Origin: Marchantia polymorpha subsp. ruderalis
Lineage: Eukaryota; Streptophyta; Marchantiopsida; Marchantiales; Marchantiaceae
Direction: 5' to 3'
DNA length: 64,000 nt
Assembly: GCA_037833965.1 (NCBI GenBank)
Contig: AP031358.1
Location: 2,054,001 to 2,118,000 of the forward strand
Shown here piece by piece: positions 11,466 to 22,667 of the stretch. The notes under the pieces are model-generated. The model was given only the letters and a program-made list of their open reading frames with translations, ran no database searches and had not been told where the DNA came from. The position numbers and the translations under genes are program-made. The stretch's first letter is position 1, and every line of letters begins with the position of its first letter.

Positions 11466-14400
11466 CTACACGCCTGCACGGAACCACGCTACACTACACT
11501 CCGCGGAACCTGTGCTACGTCTCCTGCGCGACGGACTGCCGCGCACTAACTCCCTTCCCTGCCAGTCTTCCGCTCGACTGCGCAGTCCCAACCGCTGCAA
11601 CGCCGCGGACACCTCCGCCTCGAGGGTGGACATGGTATCCTGCGCCTTCGACAGAAAAGCGTCGAGCTTCTTCGCTACCTTCCGCCGACTCCTGCTGTCG
11701 CCTGTCAACAACCCGGCTGCGCGAAGTTCAAACTCACGTAGTGTGAGTTTCTCCTGCGCCGCCACTTCCCAGTGGGCGTAGCCCTTGAGACAGTGGGCGA
11801 CACGCCTCGCCGTCTCCTCCTTCGTGCGATGTGCCTCTCGCCTGCGATCCTCTTCAATTACCACTAATTGCGATTCGGCCTCAGCACGCTGCGCTCTCAA
11901 TTCGCCACACTCTGACTGTAGCCTGCGGATTAAATCCTCATCCGCCTGCCGTGCGAGCTGACACTCCGCCAACAAACGCGTCTGTCGCACGAGCTCCTCT
12001 GACAGAATCTGATTCTGAGTTTTCTCAGACATCAAATCCTGCGTGGTCTGCAACACATCCCTGGTGAGCTCTTCCACTCTATCCTTCCGCATCCTGTCGA
12101 GGGCGTGCGATTTCCTCTCAAGGTTGTACTGCCCCCATAAATAGGCATGCCTCTCCTTTAATTCCTTCAACTCCTGGTCCACCCTAGCTAGTAGCTTGCT
12201 AGTGTGGACTTTAGTGCGAGTCCGCCTGCGCACTAACTCGATGTAAGATCCCGGGTGAAGTGGATCGGCGTATTTATCGATTTTGCGATCCAAGTACCTC
12301 AGCAACGGAATCACCTGCTCAGAGAGCGCCGCCGCCGGCGCTCCAACGATTTCCTCCTCCTCCTCCTCGGTATCCCCCGCTCCCGACATTTCTTCGGTGG
12401 AGCCTCCATCGTCATCATCCGAGTGGAGGATTTCATCGCCATTGATGGCGTTGGCGACTGTCCCGAGTGGGGCTGCACGTCGTCGACGTGTGCTGCCTGC
12501 AAAGGCACCGCTGCAGCCTCGCTGCTCTTTGCCAAAATGTCTAAGGCGGTGGGTGAATGTGCCCGTGCTACATCCCCGTCGCCCGCTTGTTGGTCTTCTA
12601 CCGTATCCTTTGTGCCGCCGACGTCCGCCGCCGAAGGCGATCGAGCGGAGGGTGTATGCGCGGGGTTTGATTGCGCATAGCGCACCGAATTTTTGTCCCG
12701 CGGACAGTCAGTCCGCTCCTCTATCACGTGTTGCTTCCTCGATCGGTCTTGCGCGAGGGCTGTGTCCGGCCTGTGCACAGGCGCAAATGCCGGCGCCTTG
12801 TCCGCCGCAGGCGCAGCGCCGCGGACGTCTATTGCCAAAGGCGACATAGCCGGGGGCCGCTCGCCCGATGTCCCTTGGCCCTGAGGCCCTACCGCCGAAG
12901 GCGCATCTACCGGCGGACTACCCGCCGATGGTGCGGCCTCCGCACGCTCCCTGCTCGCATCTCCTCGGCCCGAAGGCCTTGGCGCCGAAGGCGCAAATCG
13001 CGGCGCGTTGTGCGCCGGAGGGTCTGGCTCCGAAGGCCGGTGTCTCGTAGGCGGATCTTCCGCCGGCTCCTTCCCCTTCCTACGTTGGAACGGGGGTGAT
13101 TCCTGCCTATGCACAGGCGGCACGTGTGGAGGTGACCTGTGCACAGGCGAGCGCCTGTGCACAGGCGGACTGCTTCTTCCCACGCGTAGGCGTAGGTCCA
13201 CGTCCGCTTGTGGTCGTCTGTCCGTCGAGGCTCGCCCGTCCGTCGAGGCTCGCCTGTGCGCAGGCGGAACACCTGTCCCCAACGCACGTGGTAACTCCGG
13301 AGGCCCTTGGTCCGTAGGCGGCCTCTCGTCCGTCGAGGCTGCAACGGGGTCCGTTGCTCCTGCGGACGTCCGCGCTCCCTCGTTCTTCTCTGGCGACGCA
13401 CTTCCTTTCTCCGTCGCAATCGTCGCCGTGTCCGCGCTGCTGGCTTGTAACACAAGCCTGCGCGCCTTCTGCTTCGGCCGGCAGCACGGCCGCGGTCGAA
13501 TGGGAGCAGTGGGTTCTTGATGCTGCTCCTCTTCGGACTCCTCTCTCCATCGCCGCTTCCGCGGCACTCTTGCTGCAGGAGTATTTCTCCCCTCGTCCCT
13601 CCGCCTTGACGGAGTAGAAGTCGGTGACTCCTCTGCATCAGTGTCGACCTCATTCTCCCGCACATACCTCCCGGGATGGTCGACGGACAACGGCGGAAAA
13701 CGAGCAAGCTCCGCCGCTGTCAAACAATTCCGCTGTCGATAAAAATTGATGAGGAAAGGAGAGAGATGATTTAGAGTCCCCCCCTTCTCCTCAAAAGCGT
13801 GCTGTCGCATCACCCTGTGAAGGATGCTCGCCCAATGAATTGGAGTTCCCTCGATGATGCACTCCACAAAAGAGACCTGCCACAATGTGATGTAGTAGGC
13901 GCGGTGTGGCTGCAGTAATTGCAGCAGCGCCGTAGACAAAGTCCGGCGGAATCGATCCTTGTAATCGCGGGTCTTGTACCCATTCTTGGTAGACTTCCCC
14001 TTCTTGAACAGCTCCTTAAATTGCGCCTCTTCCTGCTTGGTCACCTTGACGCTCTCACTATCGAAGAGGAGGTGCCCTGGCATGCCGGCACATCTCCCCA
14101 ATGCCTGCGCCCAATCTTGGACCGTCCACCGATCGACATGCGGACGCAATCCGCGCGAAGGTGGTCCCTGTGGCTCTAGCCACTCGCGCACCATATCCAC
14201 ACAGATGTAGTTCCATCCCCATAGCAAGAAATCGAGCTTTCTTGCTATGAGGCGCTCCTCGAAAGCGCGCAGCCCGTTCTGTGGTAGTCGGAGCGGCAGC
14301 ATCCGCAATCGGCCCAGTCTCGTCATTGCGTTCTTGGAGTTCCCCCGCTCGCTCATTCTCCTTCCGCTCCGCTCGAGCTCCTTTCTTCCTCGGCAAACTC

Positions 14401-14578
14401 TAATCTCCCTCAATTCCAAATCACGCGCACTCACTTCTCCCTCAATCACCAAGAATTCCTCTGCGCGGCGATGTCGAGAATGCTTAGCGGCTAGCAGATG
14501 GACGCGCGCAGCTCGCACTAGAGAATGGAAACGCGAATTCAAGAATGGGGCGCTCTCCGTCTCCCGGTCGAAGGTCAT
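11466..14578 (-). pseudogene. U3-encoded coiled-coil protein, frameshifted copy
   Basis: This is the LTR-encoded protein in two overlapping frames: 14578 to 12311 (N-terminal 755 codons) and 12389 to 11466 (C-terminal part). Compared with the intact copies, a single base is missing between 12435 and 12436, in the codon run MATEIL just before the acidic patch. The N-terminal domain is strongly conserved (for example LLWGWNYIC, HWASILHRVMRQHAFEEKGG), as is the C-terminal coiled coil ending RLGLRSRAEDWQGREL. Many amino-acid differences from the 19.5-kb copy are conservative. Apart from the single lesion, the protein would be full length. Confidence 0.85.
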
Positions 14579-15771
14579 GGTCGGCTCTTGCTCGTGAAGG
14601 ACGACTCAATTGATGGTCGCGCCGGCTCTACGCTGAAACGGTCTCCGCTCTCACGCGCGGCTTCACGCTCCGCCGTCGCCGATTTAGCTCTCACGCTCAA
14701 ATTGGCGAATTTGAACCCCGCGAGCGTACTGCGCCGCGGACATGGGTGCGCAGCGCCGAAGGCGGATTTTCCGCCTTGCGCGGTACACTCGTTCGTACCG
14801 CTCCTCAGCCAATCCTCCTCTGCCTCGGCGCGTGTGTCCGCATGTCGGACAAAAGTTCAAATCCCGCCTGCGCGCAGGCGGACTCCTCGGCGGATTCTCC
14901 GCCGACGCGGAACTTCACACTCCTGTGCACAGGCGAAGTCCGTCCGCGTCGATGCGCTGGCGCGGAAGGCGTTGACCGCGGTCAACCGACTCCGTCCAGA
15001 CTGTCCGTTCCTTGTCTCTCCGTCGGCGCTCTCGCCGCCGCAACTCCGTCCGTCCAAGAGCGCATCCATCCGTCCCGTTCGTACAGTCCGTACGGTCCGT
15101 ACGGATTTTACTATTCTGGCGGCTCCTTGCTCGTCCGCGGCATTGCGCTGGCGCAGAAGGCGCGTTTCTACCTCACAAGGCGCGTTTCTAGGGCCCAAGG
15201 CGGATTTCACGCCGACGCCGAAGCGCATGTGCACAGGCGCACGCCTGTGCGTAGGCGAACTTCGCGCCTACCTCAAAACCCTATTTCGCCTGTGCGCAGG
15301 CGAACTTCCTTCGTCCGCGCATAGGACAAAACTTCTCCGCCTGTGCACAGGCGAAGAGCTGAGTATCTTACAACCTTCATAACTGCCGGAGTCCTTATCC
15401 GTTGTTGACGTTCTTGGGCTCGTTAGAATCAGCGCGTCGAGCTCTTTCCAACGAGACCCTTACTAAGTCAAGGTGTCCGGGGGTTGACCTAAATATGAAG
15501 GATTTCTCTACCGCCGCGGACGCAGCGCCGAAGGCGGATTTTGCGCCTTGCGCCGTAGGGATCCTAACTGCAGAGCTCGCAGGGAGGGTGGTGCCCTTTC
15601 TTACTGCTGCATCCAACTCCTAGATTCTACGAGGCTCCTCGAGATCTCTGCGATCTTCCGAATTCACTCTGTTTTGATGCACCGAAGGCTATTTACATTG
15701 CTGCCGTGGTACAGTTTTCCAAAAATGTTTTAATTTCCTCAAAATTACCAAAAGTGGGGTACCACACCGAG

Positions 15772-16090
15772 GGCATAGCACGTCGTCGGCGTTGATGGCG
15801 TCCTCGGTCCGTCTTCCGGACCTGAGGGGGGAGCTCTTCGGGCTCCGGCCGTGTGGCTTTCGTGCGGGTACCCGTGTTTGCTGGATTATCGTACTGCTGA
15901 GCCGAGCTTGTGCCTCTGGAGGGCTTCGGGGTGTGGCTACCTTCGAGGTTCTCCTCTCTCTTTCATCTATTCGTTTTCGTCCGCGTGGTCTCGTCCTCCT
16001 TCTTGGGCCGTCCCTCCGAGTTGTGGGGCGCGATGAGAACTTGCGCTTTGTGGCGGACGGGGGCGACGAGACGTGAGAGAGAGGGGTGCG
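15772..16090. other. GC-rich target DNA between two insertions
   Basis: This is the DNA into which solo LTR 1 and solo LTR 2 inserted. With both LTRs removed it joins 10.40-10.437 kb on the left and 18.153-18.198 kb on the right, then continues beyond the hAT at 37.203 kb. It has open frames on both strands (for example plus 15792-16076), but no family is recognised. It may be an older, fourth-layer element or a degraded gene. Confidence 0.5.
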
Positions 16091-16313
16091 CGTGGTGTGG
16101 TAACCCACTTTTTGTTTTTTGTCGGAACTAAAACATTTTTGAATAGTAAGTACCGCGGCAGCAGCTGTAAATAGTAATCGGTACGCGAAAACATAGTAAA
16201 AAGAGGATCGAGGACAGTCAAGGGGTTTTGGGCTTAGGCCACAGTGAGACGCTTGGGACGGAACGGGCGGTTCATGCTGCAGGATCCGCTTCGAGCACCT
16301 TCGGCGGTAGATC

Positions 16314-16660
16314 ACTCATAACTTTCTCAATTCGTAACGCTTTGAGTTGCTTTGGGTCTTGTTGGAAAGAGCTGGACGCGGTAGTTCCAACGAGCCCAAG
16401 AACTTGTGAAACGGATGAGAGGTCACTGAGTTATGAGTGGCGGAAGTTTCTGATATAGAGGAGCGGACGGCCTGTGCATGGACGCGGACGGCCTGTGGAT
16501 AGGCGAACGCCTTCGGCGGAAGAGTAAAAACCGTCATAACTTTCTCAATTCTTAACGGTTTGACTTAATTAGGGTTATGTTGGAAAGAGCTCGCAACGCT
16601 CCTTCTAACGAGACCAAGAACTCTTGGAACGGATAAGGCGTCACTGAGTTATGAGCGTCG
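16314..16660 (+). repeat. Duplicated U3 module, period about 218 bp
   Basis: Two copies begin cataactttctcaatt (about 16314 and 16531) and include ttggaaagagct followed by ttcnaacgag and agttatgag. The same module occurs once per giant LTR, at 58429-58500 (plus), 51507-51590 (plus), about 15405-15480 (minus), 23560-23625 (minus) and 34720-34785 (minus). Conservation across subfamilies suggests a regulatory role in U3. Confidence 0.6.
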
Positions 16661-16847
16661 AAAGCGGCTGTCATGGTTAGGAGAGAGTCCTTCGGCGTTA
16701 ACATATAGAGGAGCCTTCGGCGTTAACAGTTAGAGGGGCCTTCGGCCCAAGGCGGCCTGTGAGTGGGCGGCTTGCGTGTAGTACGCGTGGGATCCACAGT
16801 CCTCGGATTTTGGAGAAGGAATTTTGGCCTAGGTTTAGAGATCTTGC

Positions 16848-16943
16848 GGGGCCTATATCTTTGCGATGGACGGTCGGATGGATCTGAAATTTTGTGGGGC
16901 CTATATCTTTGCGATGGACGGTCGGATGGATCTGAAATTTTTT
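16848..16943 (+). repeat. Two tandem copies of a 48-bp repeat
   Basis: The repeat starting ggggcctatatctttgcg occurs twice with a 48-bp period. A third, partial gggg-cc start follows at 16944. It is found only in this ORF-less LTR. Confidence 0.8.
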
Positions 16944-17172
16944 GGGGCCATTGATCTCGGCCGGCCACGCATGCCTGCAAATTTTCAGCCTCAGATCTTG
17001 GATGGAAAGGCGCTGGCGGCTCTGTACAGTAGGCTTAGGATTCAGATTTAGGGTTAGGGTTAGATTTAGGTTGTAAGTTAGAGGGGAAGGCAGCCGCCGA
17101 CTCCTCAGGTGTAGGATCTGTTGCGGCTCGCACCATGGCATTGCAGTGTAGTGCTTGTTAGGATTTAGAAGG

Positions 17173-17201
17173 TATAAAATAGTTCCAGGCGTTTTGCCTG
17201 G
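17173..17201 (+). promoter_or_regulatory. TATA box and start-site hairpin (solo LTR 2)
   Basis: TATAAAATA at 17173-17181 is followed by the perfect inverted repeat CCAGGC-GTTTT-GCCTGG at 17185-17201. The sequence matches the giant LTRs, although the upstream U3 is entirely different. Confidence 0.7.
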
Positions 17202-19481
17202 GGTTCTTTCCCAATTTCGGAAGTGCAGATCAGGAACCCATTTTCTCTGCGTGTTTGTGTCCTTCAGTTCTGTCACCACGCACGAGGAGTTACAACTTAG
17301 CGTTCCGCATTTTGTAGCTGAAGGCCTTCGGCCGAATGTTCAGAGCTAGTACATTGGTTAGAGACTTGAGTAGTTCGGATCTGCACCTGCGGGTGACTGC
17401 CGATGCTCAGAGCCAGTGACTAGTTAGATACTTGAACAGTTTCGCCCCTACACCTTTGAGTGTTTGTTTCTGATTGTACTCCTTTGGGATTTTTCCCCTG
17501 AATGCCAAAGTGAAGTTTTGCTACTTCGTGTAAGCCTTGGTTGTAAATTCAGGTTACGCTGCAGCAGGTGCCTTGAGGGTAACCCCTGTAGTATTTCTGG
17601 GAATGACAAGTGCCTGAGAATTCAAACTCTTCAATAGACTGTTGTTGTGTTACTGGAATGTTTCACAGTGAGTCCTTCAGTGCGGACCTGTGTTCTCTGC
17701 GCGTTTTGTGAGTTGAGAGTGTTGTTCACCGCGTATGAGTGACTTCGATCCGAAGTAGGCAGTCCAAACCGGGTTTCCTACGCTAGCAACAAGCTAGCGG
17801 AAGTGTTGTAAAAGCCGGAGTTGGGAGTCACTACCCGCAGCTTCGCTGAGTGTACTCTTGAGAGACTTTTCCCCCCTGAAATCTTGGGTAGAGGTCCTAA
17901 CGGATCTCTGGGTTGTGTTTCTGTAGTTTCAGGTGTGTGTGTGTGTGTGTTACGCTGCACTGTGTGACCTCCGAGTGCGCTCCGAGTGGACACTTGCAGT
18001 ATTTCTGGGAGTGACAGTCGCCTGAGAATTCAAACTCCTCAATAGTCTGTTAAACGTGACACTTTGTACCCTGTGTGTTCCTCTGTCCCTGTGGGTTCGA
18101 CCTTTCTACCACTATATTGCAGTTTTAGCCTTTAGTGGGTTATTACACGTGGGCTCTGCGGTCCGGTGGCCGGCGAACGTGGGATGCCGTGTGTTTGCCA
18201 GGGCTGGAAAAAACCCGAGTTTTTTTGCCTAGACAATCGGGTTTTTGGTTTAATACAATAAAACCCGATTTTAAGCAAAAAAGACCATAGTTTTATTCGG
18301 CTCGATGAGCGGGCGCCTGTTGGGAGGATTCACTGTCGGAATCATCGTCAACTTCGAACTAGTCGTGCACGTAGTCGTAGAAGGCCGGCAAGTTGCTCTT
18401 GATGAACGTTAGTTTGTCGATGCTTCTTGGGTTGAGGCAGTTCCTTAGCTTTGAATGAATGAATCCAATGGTAGAGAAGTTTCTCTCAACGTTGCCATAC
18501 TGAAAAGTTTGATGGCGATTGTAATAACCCACTAAAGGCTAAAACTGCAATATAGTGGTAGAAAGGTCGAACCCACAGGGACAGAGGAACACACAGGGTA
18601 CAAAGTGTCACGTTTTAACAGACTATTGAGGAGTTTGAATTCTCAGGCAACTGTCACTCCCAGAAATACTGCAAGTGTCCACTCGGAGCGCACTCGGAGG
18701 TCGCACAGTGCAGCGTAACACACACACACACACACCTGAAACTACAGAAACACAACCCAGAGATCCGTTAGGACCTCTACTTCAAGATTTCAGGGGGAAA
18801 GTCTCTCACGAGCACACTCGGCAAAGCTGCGGGCAGTGACTTCCAACTCCGGCTTTTACAACGCTTCCACTAGCTTGCTGCTAGTGTAGGAAACCCGGTT
18901 TGGACTACCTACTTCGGATCGAAGTCACTCAGACGCGGTGAACAACACTCTCAACTCACAAAACGCGCAGAGAACACAGGTCCACACTGAAGGACTCACT
19001 GTGAAACATTCCAGTAACACAACAACAGTCTATTGAAGAGTTTGAATTCTCAGGCGCTTGTCATTCCCAGAAATACTACAGGGGTTACCCTCAAGGCACC
19101 TGCTGCAGCGTAACCTGAATTTACAACCAAGGCTTACACGAAGTAGCAAAACTTCACTTTGGCATTCAGGGGAAAAATCCCAAGGAGTACAATCAGAAAG
19201 AAACACTCGAAGGTGTAGGGGCGAAACTGTTCAAGTATCTAACTAGTCACTGGCTCTGAGCATCGGCAGTCACCCGCAGGTGCAGATCCGAACTACTCAA
19301 GTCTCTAACCAATGTACTAGCTCTGAACATTCGGCTGAAGGCCTTCAGCTACAAAATGCGGAACGCTAAGTTGTAACTCCTCGTGCGTGGTGACAGAACT
19401 TAAGGACACAAACACGCAAAGGAAATGGGTTCCTGATCTGCACTTCTGATGGGAAAGAACCCCAGGCAAAACGCCTGGAAC

Positions 19482-19490
19482 TATTTTATA
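19482..19490 (-). promoter_or_regulatory. TATA box of the 3' LTR
   Basis: TATAAAATA on the minus strand, 36 bp beyond the end of the U3 ORF. The inverted repeat at 19462-19478 (CCAGGC-GTTTT-GCCTGG on the minus strand) follows directly and lies where transcription should begin. Confidence 0.7.
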
Positions 19491-19526
19491 CCTTCTAAGT
19501 CCTACCTAACACTACACTGCACTACG

Positions 19527-22500
19527 CTACGCGCCTGCACGGAACCACGCTACACTACACTCCGCGGAACCTGTACTACGTCTCCTGCGCGGACGACTGC
19601 CGCGCACTAACTCCCTACCCTGCCAATCTTCCGCTCGACTGCGCAGTCCCAACCTCTGCAACGCCGCGGACACCTCCCCTTCGAGGGCGGACATGGTATC
19701 CTGTGCCTTCGACAGAAAGGCCTCGAGCTTCTTCGCTACCTTCCGCCGACTCCTACTGTCGCCTGACAACAACCCGGCTGCGCGCAATTCAAACTCACGC
19801 AGTGTGAGTTTCTCCTGCGCCTTCACTTCCCAGTGGGCGTAGCCCTTGAGACAGTGGGCGACTCGCCTCGCCGTCTCCACCTTCGTGCGATCCGCCTCCT
19901 TCCTGCGATCCTCTTCAATTATCACTAATTGCGATTCGGCTTCAGCACGTTGCGCTCTCAATTCGCCACACTCTGACTGTAACCTGCGGATTAACTCTTC
20001 ATCCGCCTGCCGTGCGAGCTGACATTGTTCCAACAACCGCGTCTGTCGCACGAGCTCCTCTGACAAAATCCGATTCTGGGCCTGCTCAGAATCGAGTGCT
20101 TCCTTGACCTTCACCTGCTCCTTGGTGAGCTCGCCCAGTTTCTCATCCTTCATCTTCTCGGTGTGCTTGTAGAACTTCTGATTAAGCTTGTACTGACCCC
20201 ACAAGCACGCATGCTTCTCCTTCAAGTCCCTCAACTCCTGGTCCACTCTAGCTAATAGCTTGCTGGTGTGGACTTTAGTGCGAGTCCGCCTGCGCACTAA
20301 CTCGATGTAAGATCCCGGCTGGAGTGGGTCGGCGTATTTATCGACCTTGCGATCCAAGTACCGCAGCAACGGAATCACCTGCTCAGAGAGCGCCGCCGCC
20401 GGCGCTCCAACAATTTCCTCCTCCTCCTCCTCGGTGTCTTCTGCTCCTGACATTTCTTCCGTGGAGCCTCCGTCGTCATCATCCGAGTGGAGAATTTCAG
20501 TCGCCATTGATTGCGTCGGCGACTGCCCCGAGTGGGGCTGCACGTCGTCGACGTGTGCTGCCTGCGAAGGCACGGCTGCAGCCTCGCTGCTCGTCGCCAA
20601 AATGTCTAAGGCGGAAGGCGAATGTACCCGTGCGGCATCCCCATCGCTCGCTTGTTGATTGCCTACCGCGTCCTCTCTGCCTCCGTCGTCCGCCGCCGAA
20701 GGCGATCGAGCGGATGGTGACTGCGCGGGGTTTGATTGCGCATCGCGCATCGAGATTTCATCCCGCGGACAGTCACTCCGCTCCTCCGTCTGTTGCTGCT
20801 CCCTTGATCGATCCGTGGGGGCTGTGCCCGGCCCGTGTGCAGGCGCATTTGCCGGCGCCTTGTCCGCCGCAGGCGTAGCGCCGCGGACATCTATCGCCGA
20901 AGGCGATATGGCCGGGGGCCGCACGCCCGATGTTCCTTGGCCTATAGGCCCTATCGCCGAAGGCGCATCTATCGGCGGACTTCCCGCCGATGGTGCGGCC
21001 TCCGCACGCTCTCTGCTCGTATCTCCTCGGCTCGAAGGCCCTGGCGCCGAAGGCGCAAATTGCGGCGCGTGGTGCGCCGGAGGGTCTGGCCCCGAGGGCC
21101 GGTGTCTCGTAGGCGGTTCTTCCGCCGGCTCCTTCCCCTTCCTCCGTTGGAACGGGGGTGATTCTTGCCTGTGCACAGGCGGCACGTGTGGAGGGGTCCT
21201 GTGCACAGGCGACCTGTGCACAGGCGAGCGCCTGTGCACAGGCGGACTGCTCCTTCCCACGCGTAAGCGTAGATCCACGTCCACTTGTGTTCGCCGGTCC
21301 GCGGAGGCTCGTCCGTCCGCGGAGGTTCGCCTGTGCGCAAACGGAACATCTGTCCGCATCGCACGTGGTAACTCCGGAGGCCCTTGACCCGTAGGCGGCC
21401 TCTCTCCCGTCGAGGTTGCAGCGTGGCCCGTCGCTCCTGCGGTCGTCCGCGCTTCCTCTCGCCTCTCTGGCGACGCACTTCCTATCTCCGTCGCAATTGT
21501 CGCCGTGTCCGCACTGTCAGCTGGTAACACCAGTCTGCGTGCCTTCTGCTTTGGCCGGCTGTATGGCTCGCACAGCGGCCGCGGTCGAATGGGAGCAGAG
21601 GGTTCTTGATGCTGCTCCTCTTCGGACTCTTCCCTCCATCGCCGCTTCCGCGGCACTCGCGGTGCAGGAGTGTGTCTCCCTTCGTCCCTCCGTCTTGATG
21701 GGGTCGAAGTCGGTGACTCCTCTGCATCAGTATCGACCTCGTTCTCCCGCACATACTTCCCGGGATGGTCGATGGACAATGGCGGAAAATGTTCAAGCTC
21801 TGCCGCTGTCAAACAATTCCGCTGTCGATAAAAATTGATGAGGAAAGGAGAAAGATGGTTTAGAGTTCCCCCCTTCTCCTCAAACGCGTGCTGTCGCATC
21901 ACCCTGTGCAAGATGCTCGCCCAGTGAATTGGAGTTCCCTCGATGACGCACTCCACAAAAGAGACCTGCCACAATGTGATGTAGCAGGCGCGGTGCGGCT
22001 GCAGTAATTGCATCAGCGCCGCGGACAAAGTCCGGCGAAATCGATCCTTGTAATCACGGGTCCTGTACCCATTCTTGGTAGACCTCCCGGTCTTGAACAG
22101 CTCCACAAATTGCGCCTCTTCTTGCTTGGTCACCTTGATGCTCTCACTGTCGAAAAGGAGATGCCCTGGCATGCCAGCACATCTTCCCAACGCCTGCGCC
22201 CAATCTTGGACTGTCCACCGATCAACATGCGGACGCAATCCGCGCGAGGGTGGTCCCTGTGGCTCTAGCCACTCGCGCACCATATTCGCACAGATGTAAT
22301 TCCATCCCCATAGCAAGAAATCGAGCTTTCTTGCTATTAAGCGCTCCTCGAAAGCGCGCAGCCCGTTCTGCGGCACGCGAAGTGGCACCATCCGCAATCT
22401 GCTCGGTCTCGTCATTGCGTTCCTGGGGTTCGCTCGCCCGCTCATTCTACTTCCGCACTGCCCGCGCTTCTTTCTCTCTCGGCAAACTCTAATCGCCCTC

Positions 22501-22667
22501 AATTCCAAATCACGCGCACTCACTTCTCCTTCAATCAACAAGAAATCTCCTGTGCGACGACGTCGAGAATGTTCCGCAGCCAGCAGATGGATGCGCGCAG
22601 CGCGCACAAGAGATTGGAATCGCGAATTCAAGAATGGGACGTTCTCCGCCGCCCGGTCGAAGGTCAT
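19527..22667 (-). CDS. U3-encoded coiled-coil protein (1,046 residues), 3' LTR copy
   Basis: Not a known gene to me. Residues 1-84 vary between subfamilies and conservation starts at Met85 (minus-strand 22415), so translation may begin there. Residues about 90-295 form a conserved domain (LDFLLWGWNYIC, SRGLRPHVDRW, KVTKQEEAQF, NGYRTRDYKDRFRR, GTPIHWASILHRVMRQHA). Its second half loosely resembles the plant-transposon-associated domain with a W-A-S-I-L core; this is a tentative likeness. Residues 300-725 are rich in Pro, Ser and Arg with short repeats (PPVHRRSPVHRSPVHR). An acidic patch follows (DDDDGGSTEE, TEEEEEE), and residues about 800-1006 are a predicted coiled coil ending LRSRAEDWQ. In genomic RNA this copy lies between integrase and the 3' end. 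A structural, Gag-like or regulatory role is speculative. Confidence 0.8.
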   Translation of the reverse strand: MTFDRAAENVPFLNSRFQSLVRAARIHLLAAEHSRRRRTGDFLLIEGEVSARDLELRAIRVCRERKKRGQCGSRMSGRANPRNAMTRPSRLRMVPLRVPQNGLRAFEERLIARKLDFLLWGWNYICANMVREWLEPQGPPSRGLRPHVDRWTVQDWAQALGRCAGMPGHLLFDSESIKVTKQEEAQFVELFKTGRSTKNGYRTRDYKDRFRRTLSAALMQLLQPHRACYITLWQVSFVECVIEGTPIHWASILHRVMRQHAFEEKGGTLNHLSPFLINFYRQRNCLTAAELEHFPPLSIDHPGKYVRENEVDTDAEESPTSTPSRRRDEGRHTPAPRVPRKRRWREESEEEQHQEPSAPIRPRPLCEPYSRPKQKARRLVLPADSADTATIATEIGSASPERREEARTTAGATGHAATSTGERPPTGQGPPELPRAMRTDVPFAHRRTSADGRASADRRTQVDVDLRLRVGRSSPPVHRRSPVHRSPVHRTPPHVPPVHRQESPPFQRRKGKEPAEEPPTRHRPSGPDPPAHHAPQFAPSAPGPSSRGDTSRERAEAAPSAGSPPIDAPSAIGPIGQGTSGVRPPAISPSAIDVRGATPAADKAPANAPAHGPGTAPTDRSREQQQTEERSDCPRDEISMRDAQSNPAQSPSARSPSAADDGGREDAVGNQQASDGDAARVHSPSALDILATSSEAAAVPSQAAHVDDVQPHSGQSPTQSMATEILHSDDDDGGSTEEMSGAEDTEEEEEEIVGAPAAALSEQVIPLLRYLDRKVDKYADPLQPGSYIELVRRRTRTKVHTSKLLARVDQELRDLKEKHACLWGQYKLNQKFYKHTEKMKDEKLGELTKEQVKVKEALDSEQAQNRILSEELVRQTRLLEQCQLARQADEELIRRLQSECGELRAQRAEAESQLVIIEEDRRKEADRTKVETARRVAHCLKGYAHWEVKAQEKLTLREFELRAAGLLSGDSRSRRKVAKKLEAFLSKAQDTMSALEGEVSAALQRLGLRSRAEDWQGRELVRGSRPRRRRSTGSAECSVAWFRAGA

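Larger units (their letters stand above)
10438..15766 (-). mobile_element. Solo LTR 1 of the giant-LTR Ty3/gypsy family (5,329 bp)
   Basis: The element reads TGTGGTACCCCAC ... GTGGGTTATTACA on the minus strand, the same ends as the LTRs of the complete element at 18520-35074. It is flanked by the 5-bp duplication CCGAG (10433-10437 and 15767-15771) and has no internal gag-pol. It is therefore a solo LTR left by recombination between the two LTRs of a former complete element. It contains the TATA box, the hairpin, the (CA)n run in U5 and the large U3 ORF, here frameshifted. It is more diverged than the LTR copies at 18.5, 29.7 and 58.1 kb. Confidence 0.95.
16096..18147 (+). mobile_element. Solo LTR 2: short, ORF-less variant (2,052 bp)
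   Basis: The element starts TGTGGTAACCCAC, ends GTGGGTTATTACA and is flanked by CGTGG (16091-16095 and 18148-18152). The last 1.05 kb (TATA box, hairpin, R-U5) closely matches the giant LTRs. The first kilobase (U3) lacks the large ORF and instead holds two copies of the conserved U3 module and short tandem repeats. Its first bases resemble those of the diverged LTR at 51.1 kb more than the others. It is probably the LTR of a non-autonomous or recombinant subfamily. Confidence 0.92.

Noticed and set aside
17047-17070. Telomere-like TTTAGGG/TTAGGG run
   Set aside because: Only about three degenerate units inside the U3 of solo LTR 2, with no longer array. Not a telomere or clear interstitial telomeric block.
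20659-21387. Long antisense frames (up to 242 codons) opposite the U3 ORF, also at 31852-32547 and 60638-61366
   Set aside because: They lie opposite the repetitive GC-rich middle of the U3 ORF, where low stop density opens several frames. The diverged LTR does not preserve them.
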